This document shows positions 1 to 13,600 of a stretch of 64,000 bases of DNA, piece by piece. This DNA is from Progne subis subis. Taxonomy: Eukaryota; Chordata; Aves; Passeriformes; Hirundinidae. The translations under genes were made by a program, and so were the position numbers. Position 1 is the first letter of the stretch. Each line of letters begins with the position of its first letter. Location: positions 1,930,001-1,994,000 of the forward strand of contig JAKJHU010000026.1 in NCBI GenBank assembly GCA_022316685.1. Reading direction: 5' to 3'. The notes under the pieces were generated by a model, which was given only the letters and a program-made list of their open reading frames with translations, made no database searches and was not told the DNA's origin.

Positions 1-3000
1 AAAAGGAAAATCAACTGTATTTTGGGTGGTTTTAGCTCTATCTTTAAAAGAGCGGTTCATACTTAGCTCAGACTGCTACTGGCTCCAAATGGTGAGAGGC
101 TGTGTTTCCCCTGAAGCAGCTAGCACAAAAGAATTGAATTCCCATTTGGCCCTCAGTGGGCAGTATTGGTTGAATGGAGATTCTCTTTGAGGATGGAACT
201 AAAGAGGCTGCTCCTGATATGTCCTGCTGTGGTCAAAGTCTTGTAGAAGACCAGTGGTGACTATTACTGCCATACTCAGGTTGCCTAGGAATAAACTTTC
301 ATTCACAACATTATTAAAGAGCATACATCTGTGCTTGCTAAAGTTTTACCAGACAGACATTGCCATGGAGTAAGATGAGGCAGGAAGGGGAGCAGAAGAC
401 ACGAGAGCAAACTATCAAATGCTAATCTGAGTTGCCTTTAAACTACCTATGGATTCTGTGGCATTAGTACCAGAAAAATATCTTTTGATCATTATCCTAT
501 TTGGTTTCTTTCCACTGTTTTCAGTGCTCTGGCTCATGAGATGCAATCAGTTGCTTTCTGTTTTCCTCTGATTTCTTTTGGATTAGTTTATTTTGGAAGG
601 TAAGCAGGCTGCAATAATTAAGCAATTACATTGTCCGCGTGAATTGCGCTTCCTATTCAGAATAGATTCAGTAAGGAGGAAACATACGTGGCAGGAGGAG
701 TAAAAATTTTGAGCAACTCTGACATGGAACAATAAGCTGTTCTGCTCTTGCCTCTTTCTTAGGTGATACTAGGAAGACTTGACAGATGGTAGGTTCTTGG
801 AAGTCAAGTGCTTTGTAGTCTGGAAGCCATCAGTTCTCTCTCAAATCTCTCTCCAGATAATGTGCTTAATGAAAATGATGACACTCTCCTACACTAAATT
901 AAACCTGCAGTTTGCCTCTGGGGCCTCAGCTCAGTTCAGAGTCTGAAATCTGAGATTTCTTAAAAATCCTTTTAAGAGTATATATTATTAATTAGTGGGG
1001 GTTTCTGATGGGACTTTGCTTGTACAGAGACGGGATACTTTATTGAGGAATCTTCTTTTAAGTTATTTTTGAAATACGTAGTAATGTTCTGTCATTATTT
1101 GGGTGCGGTTGTAAATTATATTTGACAGCCCCAGTTCTTGAACCATTGAAAACTCACTTTTCATTAGAATCTGGAAATGTGTAGTGTAGTGGAAATGGTC
1201 AGATTCATCAGACTTAATAAAACTGTCAATGAGTGTAGGGTGAAAAAATTATTTCAGTGATGCAAAACTACATGGCAAAAATGCCTTGTGACGAATTTTT
1301 TCATCAGCCCTCATCTCATACCAGATTTCAAAACAGGCCATGTAGACAAAAGTTCCCAACTCACTCAGGGTTTATGCATGAGTTTTGAAGTAATGTCTTA
1401 GTTGTACAACTAGTAAATTATTTAAATGAACAATATTGTTTTAGTAGATGAAATACTTCAAGTAAAATTTTTGCTGTGTGGTTTAGCTTGGAACCTATCT
1501 TTTCCCTTTCTGGTGGGAAGTTAGCAGGATGTGTTTTCTGAAAGCGTGCAGCAGCTTGTGTGCGTAGAGAAAATGCTGCTTGGGTTATTATCATGGATGC
1601 AGTTCTCCTACGGCGCACAGCACAGTGGATAGGTTTTCAGAATATGACAGCAGGGACCAAAGCAGTATCAGGTCTATACGAAATGAAATCTGCATGTGCT
1701 TTGAGCAGAATAAATAGCTGAAAATTATGCATATTAATAAGCTAAAGTCTTATTTTGGATAAAGTCTTATTTTGGTTAAAGAAAAGTCTTAAACAATTGG
1801 GATTGCTTTGGCCAGGGTTAGCTGGAAACAATGAAAAGTTCAGCGACTCTTGCTATTGTTTTTTTTTCTCTAAGATCACCTGGAAGCTGCAAACTCCTTT
1901 CTCACCCTCTGCTTGCAGGACAATGTTCAGTGTTTTGTAGAAACTGTTGTATCAGGCACTAACCTCACAAAAACTTGTGATGCTGGGTTCAGTCCTACTT
2001 GGAATGAAATGTGCCCCTAAATTCATTAGTTTTTCTTAGTGCTGCTTCCAGCAAAAACTATTTTTGTCTTAATGTGGAGACCTACATTAACTAAGTGTGC
2101 ATCAGCCAGATAATGCTTCCTGACCATATATAGTCTGCCTGAGAAAATGTACTTTAGTGTAAGTAGTATAGAAGCTATCTAAACATAATCTTCTGGCTTC
2201 AATAGCCTTGGTTCTTCATGTGGAGAGCACATACCTGCTCAAGAATTGGCAGGATAACTTACTTTGCTCCAGTAGCACAGCTGGCGGAGTGACTGATTAG
2301 CAATATATGAAGCTGTTTGGTTCAGTTTTGTTCATATTATCTCAGTTTAACTCAGGGCTTCCAAGGCATGACTTTGATGTGAAAGCAAAATTTGACCTTT
2401 ACACTCAGAATGATGGCGCTCACTCTGCAGGAATTAAGATGTATCTAAGAATTTTCTAGGAATGTAATGAGTGTATGAAATAAGCATTAGAGGGGAACCT
2501 CTGGAAGTAAGAAGAAAGATAATGTAAGGCACAAAGAATTATTCTTACTGGTACATGACATTTTTGTTGTTTCTCATGAAGGTAAATTATATGACTTGGT
2601 AATGAGCTGTGATTTATTTAACAATGATATACAATTTATTCTCAGAGGCATTACAGGGAGAAGAAGGAGTCCGTGTGCATTGCTTTTTTAACTCAGGAAT
2701 TTCCCTGAGTCTGTGTTCAGCAGCTAATGTAGTTTGTTTTGCTGTGTTTTGAAGTGGCTGAGCAGTGCATTGCTAGCATATTTCTATCTGTGTAAGCTGT
2801 GTAGTGATTGATGGGCTGGATTTCACTCACACACACACGTGCCTTTTATCTAACGGACTTATTTGCATTTATACAAAGTGGATATAGCATAATGTTGTAG
2901 GATACTTTTTTCACATTGAGGTAGTAAAATAATGGAAAAAGACCCTTCCTTTTTATTTGCTTTTTTAATTTTTGGTTTGTTTGTTTTTAAGACTTGAATA

Positions 3001-3729
3001 TTGACAGAGCTTGAAGTAGTTTAAATTTCGAGGGTATTGTTATGGTTAACTTTTTAGAAGCTACTAGGGCTAACATACTAGCAAGACACTGAGGAGTAAA
3101 ATAAGTTTGCCTGTTAGTAATGTGAATGGCATGAATCGTAAGGGAATTGTATGGAAAAAAATGGTGCCATTCACATTTAAACTGTATGATCAGATGAGTG
3201 ATATGTATATGAGAAGCTAAGACTGGTCCATTTAAAGGCTAACCACACATTGTCCTTGGGGGAGGATCATACGGGGATTCAGACATTCAAGCAAATTGAA
3301 TGGGTATGTTAACACCATAGCTTGCTAATGTCTGGGAGTGCTAAAATGGCATAAATCTACACTTTCATATTTTTATTTCCTGGCATTTTGTGATCATTCC
3401 AACCATGGAAGATTTAAGAGGAATCCCTCTTGAGCTATTGGGTGATCATTGGACTTTTATAATTATAGCTCAAATCCATCTATCACATCTTCAAGTGATG
3501 AAGCCTATGTGGAAGGCTAAGTGTTCCTTATATTAGTATACATGCATCTTAATTTTCTCTTACACTAGATCTAAAACTTAAACATAAGAATACAGGCAAT
3601 AGAAATTATTTCAAATTACAAAAGTTAATTCAAAAGCAATTGTTCCAACTGCAGTGTGTCTTTAGCAAACTAAAGATAGCGGCATTGCAGCAAACTAACA
3701 CCTGAATTTAAAGCAATGAGATACTCAGG
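1..3729. other. Non-coding stretch, no gene seen
   Basis: AT-rich unique sequence. Open frames are under 70 codons and none resembles a known protein or is framed by convincing splice sites. Minor items: a 17-bp direct duplication at 1742-1776 (unit starting TAAAGTCTTATTTTGG) and a short CA run at 2828-2838. I recognise no repeat family here. Intronic or intergenic status cannot be decided. Confidence 0.6.
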
Positions 3730-4096
3730 ACATGTTAGTGAAGAACTCCATAGAAAACATAATAAAAAATTGGAGGAAAAAGAGTAGCAATTGTATCAGG
3801 TTAGTTTAATTTTTTTTGTCTCCTTATTAGAACCTGTGATGTACACACAAACATGTTAGTGAAGAACTCCATAGAAAACATAATAAAAAATTGGAGGAAA
3901 AAGAGTAGCAATTGTATCAGGTTAGTTTAATTTTTTTTGTCTCCTTATTAGAACCTGTGATGTACACACAAACATGTTAGTGAAGAACTCCATAGAAAAC
4001 ATAATAAAAAATTGGAGGAAAAAGAGTAGCAATTCTATCAGGTTAGTTTAATTTTTTTTGTCTCCTTATTAGAACCTGTGATGTACACACAAACAT
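3730..4096. repeat. 121-bp tandem repeat, three copies
   Basis: Units at 3730-3850, 3851-3971 and 3972-4092, followed by a 4-base start of a fourth copy. Each begins ACATGTTAGTGAAGAACTCC and ends with GATGTACACACAA. The copies appear identical except for one G to C change at 4035, in the third unit (matching G at 3793 and 3914). Each unit contains a T8 run and an A6 run. Such near-identity means recent amplification, concerted evolution, or an assembly expansion. No open frame runs through the units, since the period is not a multiple of 3 and stops are frequent. Confidence 0.97.
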
Positions 4097-7000
4097 TTAA
4101 GTGTCGCTCTTTCAATCTGCTCCATTTTGATAGCCAGTCAAGACAGCAGTACCACAGAGTATCTTTTCAGTGCTATTTAAAGGTGGTAATATTTTAGATT
4201 ATATTTGTTTATCGATGTTAGAGAGCAGTCTTTCTGGTTTGTGGAGACTCAGAGATCTCCAGGGCAATGCTCAGCCTTCTGAGAGCCTTCTGTAAAACCC
4301 TTGGCTCTATATTGGGAAAACTGGGTGGTTTTCCAGTGTTAACATGGAAACTAACTTATTCTAATTTAGTCTCTCTCAGGTTTAGTGTGCATTGTATTTC
4401 ACAGTTCTTCCTGGCTCTAGAAGGAATGGAATTTGCAAGGCTGCCTTAAGGCAGGAGATATTTTGTGTGCTGCGGGAGGAAATGTGAGGGAAGGCAGATG
4501 TATTACCTGCATTCCTGGTGTTGTCCGACTGATGTGAGATTTCAAGGTGGCTGGATGCTTGAGGACTGCATGACTCGGCATGACTAAATGTTGGAATCTC
4601 CAAAAAAGTCTTGAAGTGTCTCCAGGGAGGGGGTTAAAATTGGATGCCCAGTTGGTGCTGGTGTGGAAGCTGGCAAGGTGCCTTCTACAGATAATGCAGA
4701 GTTTGGGGGTGAAATAGTTACTGGTCAGAACTTGCCAATGAGAGCATGAGTTGGTGATAGGAATGCTGAGTGGGCATTGTAAATCCACAACTTTATTGGA
4801 ACAACTGATGGATGACCTGGAAGTGGCTAAGTTGGAGCAGTTTTAGAATTCTAGGAGCTGAGCCTTGGAAGAAAAAATAGAACTGTAAATCATCTGAGGA
4901 GAAAAGCATTCAAAAGACGCATAAACAAAGTAGATCATAATTCTTAGTGAGTATGTTTGCTGCATAAACAGTATTAAACCCCAACACTTAGTGTTGATTT
5001 AGAACAGGCTTGTTGCAGTATAATCAGATTTTTATGACCTAGCAAATACTGTTTTGATCAATGGTTTCCTTATGCAGAGATATTTCTCTTCTAGTATTGG
5101 CTACTCAGCCATAAGTTCAGGTGAATGAAGTCCAAGGTGCCTTTACAGTTAAATTGGTCAGCTGTTAGGTTTGACATCGAGTAGTTCACTTACCTGTGCC
5201 AAAAGCTGAGTCCTTGACATATATTTGTAAACTCAATCATCACTTTAAATTTTTGCCTCTGTTTGTTAAATGCTATAAAAAACAAGTGTTAACCTTGAAG
5301 TTAGTATCCTTAAAGGTCCAAAGATGACAGTAATTCACCTGAGGCCTTGTTTCATTGCAGGATTTCGTTGTTTAATGACTTGAGATTGCTTTGAAAGTTC
5401 TAACCTAATTGTGTTGCTTCTGTACAAAATTAACTTATGGTTTAAAAAGCACCTGCTGTTCTCAGATTTGGAAATATGGTTTGTTCCAACCCCCAGTAGC
5501 CCTGTTTTTGTTTATCCTAGGAAAAATTCCCTCGGTTCTGACCCGTCAAAAGCTAAATCTATTTGATACACCCAGGCGCAGAGCATTTTAGAAATATGGG
5601 AAGCAAACTGTAAGGAAGGATTCCCCCTCATATTTTTGACCCACATGGCCTTTAAGTGAGCTTCTCTCTTTTCTGTTTGAGGTGTTCCGGTTCTTTTCTG
5701 TTGCCTGTAATTTTACACGTAGCTCAGGTGAGGTTGGTGTCCTTGTGCAGCTGGTAAGTGCTGCTCTTTCATAGAACTGTAGTTGTAATGAAATCTCAAG
5801 TTCTGTATTAATGCTGCTATACCTGATGAGGATGGAACTGTGGAGCTGGATGGATGAAATTGAAATAAATTCCATGCTTAGATAGACCTCAGCTTTTTTA
5901 CTTGCCCTCTGCTTGAGGAGGTTTCAGGAAGGTGCTCTCCAAGTACGTTGCAGCTGGTTAGAGTTCAGCGCTGTGTTCCTTTTGCAGAGCTGTTGAATAT
6001 AGTAAGGGAACAGGGAAAGAAACAAGGGCTGAATTTGTTTATTTGGCAATGACTTTTTCTGGCACACTAGCATGCTCTTGATGATGCTATTTATGGGTGC
6101 CTATTGCCAGCAATAACATTCATGTCAAATTACGCTTCATGGCTGACAAAAAATTATCTCTCCAGCATGTTACCATATTTAAGCCATTCTTTTACTCTCT
6201 GCTATTATTGGTTATTTTAAACCCTGTTGGTGAATCTTTTAAAGTCTTTTGCCAGTTTTGTATTTATTTCTGCTCTTCAGAAGAAAAAAGTAGATCTATA
6301 ATTCAGTGTTGGAGAGTTGGTTTGGGCAAATACAGGATAAGAAGTCTTAAATTTTCAGCAGTTTGGTTTCAATACCTAAACTGCTTTCTCTTTCTCAGAC
6401 GTCAGTAACTAACTCTTCCACTAGTCAGCTACTGTTCCTTTTGTTGGATATGAACATTTTTTTGATGAGTAGCATGTGTTTTTCATGGAAAGAGAGGAGT
6501 TCTCTGTTGTCCAAAACAAATGCAGAATTCAAGTCTTAAATTACAGATTTTTAATCTGAATTCAAATTCCCAGGTTTCTTGTCTGATGGCAGTATTCAGC
6601 TGGCATCTGTGTTGAGCAGCATGTTCTTCATGTTCTTCTGTATCAAGTGGCCAATATCTAGTCCCGAGACACTATGAATTACATATGATTATAATTTTTT
6701 ACTAAAAGCTTATAGTTGAGTTTTGATGGGGAATCCCATGATGGACTGCTTTTGGTTGGTTGTTTTCTGGGTTTTTTTTGGTTTTTTTTTTTTCCAGAAT
6801 GAGCATCTGTTACAGATAAGCTGAATTATGATGGAATTTTGTTTCTAAGGGAAATTAAGACCCCTCTGTGCCTTTCCAGATGTCTTCCTGGGGATATATA
6901 TTGCAAATATGTTAAGTTTTTAAGGATAACTAGTTTTCTAGCCGTCAACACTACCAACTGGAAGCAGCTGTCTCATGTTTCCTATGTCTACAGCTGCCTG

Positions 7001-9842
7001 TCTTCGGTAACCAGATGATTTTGTGTTCTCACCTGTTGTTTGTGCATTTAAAAGTTCTGGCTGCCATGCTAACTCCAGCACTCTTTTTCCCTCAGGGTTT
7101 GACCATATGGGGCCATCAAGTCATAGTGGTCAGCTGCTGAGACCGATTAAGTAATTTAGCTGTTCGGGTCTGAAATAAATTAAGCAGCATGAAATAAGCT
7201 GTCAGACTTGCATCTCTTTCCAGAAGAAAGACATGTTATTTGCTTACATAGCACATCAGATGGCAAATATGCTTGGGTTTTTGTGCTTGCCTTGGAAGGG
7301 CTGCAGTCCTGGAAGGGTTGGAAGAGCAGTGGGAGCCAAGTGAATTACCCAGAACCTCATGGGACTAATTTTTGCAATTCCTCTAGGAACTGGAAATCAA
7401 ATCTGCAAGGCAAGAGAAACTTCCATTGCTGGGCAAGACTCTCAAAGAATAATGCTATGCTGTGCCAATAACCTGTACCATTTTTTACTTAAAAGAGGAA
7501 TTTATTTCCTAAAAGTTTGGGGGTTGGTGACCTGGTATTTCTTGGTTTCTTTGTGTGTGGAGTTCTCTTGTTGTTAGGGTTGGTTTCATTTGTTGGGGGG
7601 TGGAGGTGTTTTTTTTGTAGGTTTGGTGGGTTTTTTCTCCTTTTGTTCTCCCCCCTCCCCTTTTTTTTTTTTTCTTCCTAGTATACTAGGAGACACAGTC
7701 CTAGTTCATTAGGATATACAGATATAGGTACTGCATGCCAGATTACCCCTATCTAGCCAGAAGGATACTGATAGAAAGCTTTCGTATCCTGAGGCAGACC
7801 TTGTCTGTTTGTTTGAAACAGAACAGCTGTCTGGAAATGTGCAACTCATTGAAATCTGAAGCGAGGTACAGTTCTTTTTGTTTTATTGCATGTCAGACAC
7901 TTTGTATTTAATTTTTTTCTTTTTCTTTCCTTCTTTATCTTCTGTTTTGGTAGGTAAAGTGGGGATCTGCTTCTAAACTTCTTTCTTTTGTTTATTTAAT
8001 GTTTTTATTTAAAAAACATTGTTTTGTTTTGTTTCTCATTAAAATGAGAACAGCAAACTTAAGACTAACAAATATGCACACTGTGGGACAAGTTTGCAGA
8101 GGCCTCTACTTGGCATCTTACGTGCTATTGGTTACTTCCACCCACAACTGACTTGTTGAAGCAAAATTGGAGCTACAAAAAACAAATGTGAAGTCCTTCT
8201 ACCGTGATGTGTACAGGCAAACAGTGCCTGTATACATAAATCAGGTGTTTAACTATCTGCAGGAACTTGAATCTGAAAATGATTGAAAACTTCCTTCTCC
8301 CTCCCATGTGATGGAAGTAATATTTTTTGAATGTTTTTGTGCACAGAGTAGGCAGGTCTGAAATAAAGACATATTGTCACCTTACAAAATAGCTAAATGT
8401 TACTTTAGACCTTCAGCTATGGAGTATTAAACTCCACAAATGCAGAGGCATGCAGAAAAAGTTTTTGCCACTCAGACCCTGCACTTGGAAGTGCAATTCC
8501 TTTTGCAGAATAAAAATCTGGATACTGGCTTTCAGAACCCTGATTCCAAAAGTGCTGTTGGAGTTCTAGAAAGTAGCAGTGGGAATATGCTCACTCTAAT
8601 GTTGAGCCATGTCAGCTGTTTGAATTTCTATTAATTCATATTTTTAGGTATGGCAAGTTGAAGTCTTCTCAAAAATTGAGATGTATTGATTCTTTGACTC
8701 CAAGGGACAACGTCCATTTACATTAGCAGTATCTTGACACTTACAATAAAACTGAACTACTAGTGTGAGATTTTCTGGCTGCAGATAAACTTGCTAAAGC
8801 ATTTTCATTTGTTCAGACATCTTTCTGGGAGATCAGTGACAGCTGGAATAGTCCAGAAGTGAGTCATTTATCTTGATAGCTCCCAAACTGTACTGACTGC
8901 TCTCAAACACTGCAAATGATAGAAATAGAAAATCCACAGATTTAGGAATCTTTTAGAAGCCCTTGGTTTGAATCTTCTTCCCTCCCCCATTTCCAGTAAA
9001 ATACATTTATCCCCAAAAGACAACACTCATTGTGACAGTAAGTGTCCTCCATTTAAGATCACACAATATATCAACAAATGCTATAGAATAGGTCTGCTGC
9101 TAAATGCTGTAGGATTCAAAGAAGGACGTAGTAGTATTGTACGAAGATAACTGGAAAAAAGTGGTGCAGTCTGTTTTAGTCCCTTCCAGGTGCATTTGGT
9201 AAACACCTTATGTGTTCCTTGTTAAATTCCAGAATGCAGACTTGTCCTTAATGATTTTGTACTTAAATCTCGTGTGCCTTATAAGCACATTTCATTAATG
9301 GATGCTTTAACCCTTGTAGCATGAAGTTTGTTTCAGGGATTATCTTGTGGACCTCAGTATTCAGTAGGGGCAGAAGTGGAATCCAGTGCTGCATGCATGA
9401 GGTAATAGTTCCCTGGCCCTCACTGGATTAATAAAAGCAGATGAGAGGGATATTCTCATAAATACCCTTGCTGGTAAATTGGCAAATGCAGCATAGGTGG
9501 CAGAATCCAGTGGGTTGTACAGACCTCAGTCACGTTTTTTGATCCCACAGCACGATTGGGATGCTTTGTTCACATGAAATAACTTTTGTTATATGGAGAA
9601 ATAGAATGAATTACTTAATGTCGTGAAGCACTCTTGAGTTTTATTTCTAGTTCTTAATGGGAAATTTAGATGGTATTTTTTTCACTGAGCATTGATACAG
9701 GTTGTCCATGCTTGGATGAGCTGTTTTGGAAGTGTTTGTGTATGTATAATAATGAAGGTCTACTAGCAAATCTGTCACATTTCTGAATATAAAATCCTAC
9801 AGTATTGTTTTCCTGTAAAAGAAAACCAATAGTATTTTCTAA
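4097..9842. other. Non-coding stretch, no gene seen
   Basis: Unique AT-rich DNA. The longest open frames (123 codons on the minus strand at 4417-4788, 103 codons on the plus strand at 6097-6408) have no recognisable domain. T/G-rich low complexity occurs at 6751-6794 and a T/G/C-rich patch at 7575-7681, including a T14 run. Adjacent perfect hairpins lie at 7998-8050, and a 15-bp palindrome (7-bp arms) at 4982-4996. Confidence 0.6.
7998..8050. repeat. Two adjacent short inverted repeats
   Basis: First hairpin: arms AATGTTTTT (7998-8006) and AAAAACATT (8012-8020) with a 5-nt loop. Second: arms TTCTCATT (8033-8040) and AATGAGAA (8043-8050) with a 2-nt spacer. Both are perfect. The AT-rich context makes chance formation possible, and no function is implied. 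Confidence 0.85.
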
Positions 9843-10690
9843 AATTATTCTATAATTCAGGTTGGAAGACAAGTTTGTTGGATAAGTCTAAATGCCTGCT
9901 GTATCACACCAGACTCCCAGGTCTTTATCCAGTTGGGTTTTGTAAACCTCCAAGGCCTGTGGGTGAGAATCCTCTTCCACTGACTTTCCTTAGAGTAAAA
10001 GAGACTTTCCCTTTCATAGCATCTGGATACCTCATTTCAGCTTATGTTCGTTGCTTCTTGTCCCCTCATCTGCACTATTGTGAGGAGCCTGCTTCTCTCT
10101 TCTTGACAAGCTTCATGTAGGGTTGGGAAACTGCTGTTAGCTCTTTTCTTCTGCCACTTCCTCAGCTGCTTCTTGTCCAGGCTGAAGCCCAGATCCCTCA
10201 GCCTATCCTCACAGGTCAGTGCTCCAGTAGCCTGATGACCTTGGGGGGCTCCTGGTGGACTTAAATTTTTCAATGTCAGTGTGGTATCAGGGAGTCCAGA
10301 ACTTGGAAGTAAGGGAGATGTGGTCACATGAATCTCCAGGACTGACCCCTCTGGTGTTTGTTACTAGCCTGGGTAGAGTAAACCAAGTAATTATTACCCT
10401 TTGGGAATGGACAAACCATCCAGCATTTTTTTCCCACTCTGGTTTTCCAGCTATCCAGACCGTGGTATACCAGTTTGGTTGCAAAAATAATAAGAAGAAG
10501 ATAGCAAAAAAGGCTTTAAAAAGTCAGTGTCACTGAAGGCAGTCAGGTGGGTCAGGTGTGATTTCCTCTTGGTTAAGCTTTGCTGGTTGTTCTAAATCTC
10601 ATTCTTATGTGTGCCCAGAAATGGGTTCCAAGATGAGACCCACTTGAACTCTGAAACATATGTCATGTCTCAGATGGTAGAGGTTGCTTG
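9843..10690 (-). mobile_element. CR1 LINE fragment, antisense, internally deleted
   Basis: Read on the minus strand this is the tail of a chicken-repeat-1 type non-LTR retrotransposon. The 3' end lies near 9843, where ATTCTATAATTCAGGTTGGA resembles the CR1 3' terminus. The distal 3' region follows (9860-10290), with the recognisable block around 10170-10260 (CTGAAGCCCAGATCCCTCAG, then GCTCCAGTAGCCTGATGACC). From about 10335 to 10690 the match moves to the RT-coding part (GGACTGACCCCTCTGG at 10338; TGATTTCCTCTTGGTTAAGC at 10559). The segment normally between these blocks is missing, so the copy has an internal deletion near 10290-10335. The frames at 10037-10536 are shadows with no intact ORF. 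CR1 identification rests on remembered family features. Confidence 0.88.
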
Positions 10691-13600
10691 AATAGGATTT
10701 AAATGACCCCAGTTCAAGAAGTTGTTACTTGCGGGATGATTATTCTACTGCAGTTTCTCATACGAAAGACTTTGCCATATAAAGACTTTCATGCGTATCA
10801 ACAGAGCTGAAAAGTCCAGGAATATTCCTGCTTCCCATAGCTAATACAGATTAACAGCACAGTAAGACTGAATACTGAACAAGCAAATTGTTTTGACACA
10901 AAGCATCCTCCAGTACCAGACCCTGGGCTGATGGAGGAGTTCAGTTCACGAGAAGATGCTTTGTGTGGTGCAAGAGGCAATCTTTTGATGAACTTTCAAA
11001 ACAGCCATTGAACTGCCTGGTGCTTTCCTAACAGCTAAGTAGGTGTTAAACATCTGGGAGATGTTAAATATCTATGTTTCTCCTCCAGTTCAGGAAGCAC
11101 GGAGAATTTCTTCAGCAATCCATTGCTATTACTTAAAATCAGTGCTTGACTTTGTCGGCTTTGTTCACCCCTTCTAGGTCTAACCCCACCGCTCACCTGC
11201 TTTTCTGCAAAGGCATCCAGGCTCGCTGCAGCTTCTGCCAAAGGCCTCTCTCAATGGTCCCCTATGGTTTTGTCCCAGCAGCACTTAGAAAGGGGTAATA
11301 TTCACACTGCTGTTGCTATCCTTGCATTCTAAATGCATCACAAGGTCCTGGAAACAATAGATTTTGGCCTCTCAGAAGCTCGTCCCTCGTTTCCGTTTTC
11401 CCCAGTTGCCTGTGCATTAGCTTTGTGCCATCACAGGGTGTCATCCCCATTCAGTTACGGCACCAAGCAGCTCCTCAAGAGCTTAAGTCTCCCCCAAAGC
11501 CAATGTCCCAGAAGCCCACAACAATGTTCTTGCCTCTTCCCCATCTGCTCAGTTGATCAGAACTCAAGGCTGATGCCAGTTTATACCATCATGCTCATGT
11601 GCCCAAAGTTGGATCTAATATTTCCAGCAGAGTGATTTACTTAATTTGACTCCTCTACAGGCCTTGTAAAGTCTGTTGTTCTTTTAAAACATACATGCAG
11701 GAGAAAATTTAATTGTTTTTTCTATGCTTTTGATTGCTGTTGGCTGGGTATATGCAGCTGCCTAGACACCAAAGTTTTAACAATTCTTGCTGTGGTTTAT
11801 ACAGATTGACGTATCCTGGCCAGGAATGTAAGCCACAGAAAGCTGAAGATGAAACCAAGGAGGGACTATTAAACTGGTAGCAGGGAACAATTTAATTGCA
11901 GTTTAGAAGAGTGTTTAATTTATGGAGGCTTCAGTTATGTTGCTCTGGTTTTTTACTTGACACCCCAGCAGCTGAAAAGAAAACCCTGCACATATATGCT
12001 GCAAATCCCCTAACCCCAGCTTTTCCTGCCCCTAAACTTGCATCGTAACTGTATACACTTTGTAGTGTAGAAAAAGTGATACATTCCTGAAGACTTACTC
12101 GCTTTCTGCTTTTTTTTTTTCTGTATTCTGTATTGAGTTTACAAATTGAAGTCTGTGTCAAACCTGGTAAGAAAATCAAATTTGTTCTTTTACTGGGGAG
12201 AGACGTCTTCCCTTTGTAGAACTTATATTCCCATTCTAGTACAGCTAGTAAGCGTTTTTATAAACTTATAACTTTTTGCAGAGATGAGGTGTAATACAAA
12301 TTTAGAAAATGTGGGATTTTATTAAGTCTGGAAATATAGTTGATAGAGTGAGACAGAGGTCAATATTTGCTGTAAATAGAAAGATAGTTTACATTATAAG
12401 ACTACTCCAAACAGGAAACTGTTTTAATTTGATTGTCAGACTTTTCAGTGGTTTCCTGTGAGTTGAAACTTTCAGTTTTCACTTTTTTAATACCTTTTTC
12501 CTATTACTTGATGCAAGAGAAAGCATTCATTTTGCAGTTAAAAAAATTACATTTATTTCCGAAAATCTTCATCTATTGTGCTGACTTCTTCCTAAAATTG
12601 GGAGAATGATTGGCCATTATACAGTTTTCTGAAAAACACTCATTTCAAGAAAAGCACATATTGATAAAGTGCTTGCACTGAAGCTTTTCTAACCATTTTT
12701 CTCTAAAACTGGGTTAACATGGGTACACTTTAACAAACTGTGCCCTGATCCTATCCGGGACCAAAGTCATTAGGGATGGAGGAAATGCTTTCAGTGTCTC
12801 TTCACTTGTATAGTAATTTGGGATTTTAAAACCTTGATCTATTCCCATACAATTCAGTCCATTTTTGGAGATGGATTAACTGTGTCTGAAAGAGAAAAGG
12901 CTTTGTAGAACAATGCTTTAAGGCATTTGTTCTTTAGCACAAACACTTATTTCTTCAGCTGGATTTTTTTTTATTTAGTGATGAAATGACACTTAAAAGG
13001 TTAAAAAAGGTTTGCAAATTATTACAGTGTGTGAATGTTATACTGAGTCTTGTAATAATGGTGGGCAAGGATTTTACATGCTTTTTCTGAAGGACAACAA
13101 AAGAATTGAAGGGATGTCTCAGGACACCGGGACCAGCTGCTCTGCTCTGGGAGCAACCATCTCATGCAATCCTTTTTATTAACTTGCTGAGCCCTTTTGT
13201 AAGCGCTTTGTCCCCTCCCCTTCATTTCTGTGGGAAATTATTTTGAAGCTTTGTTTCTCTAAGGATCCAGAATATTTCTTTCAGTCAAAGCCTAAAAGTA
13301 TTCTCGGCCAAAACACCTTTTTGTTCTTCACCAACGCTCTGTCATTAGAACAGCTCTTCTCTTATTGTTGTATCTTAGTTATCAGACTGCTCCCAAATGA
13401 TCTTCATCTATGTTTATTCCTGGATAATGCCTCTACTACTTACTTATGTATTTTTTCCTTTTTTTAAATTTTTATTATAACTGAAGAACTTCTTACTAGA
13501 TGCTTTAACCTTTCAATGTCTAGTTGCACTTGATTTTAGGCAGTTTCTATCTTATTCCTGTGTTTCTAGACCAGTGTTTTCTCCTTTGATGTTTTCTTAT

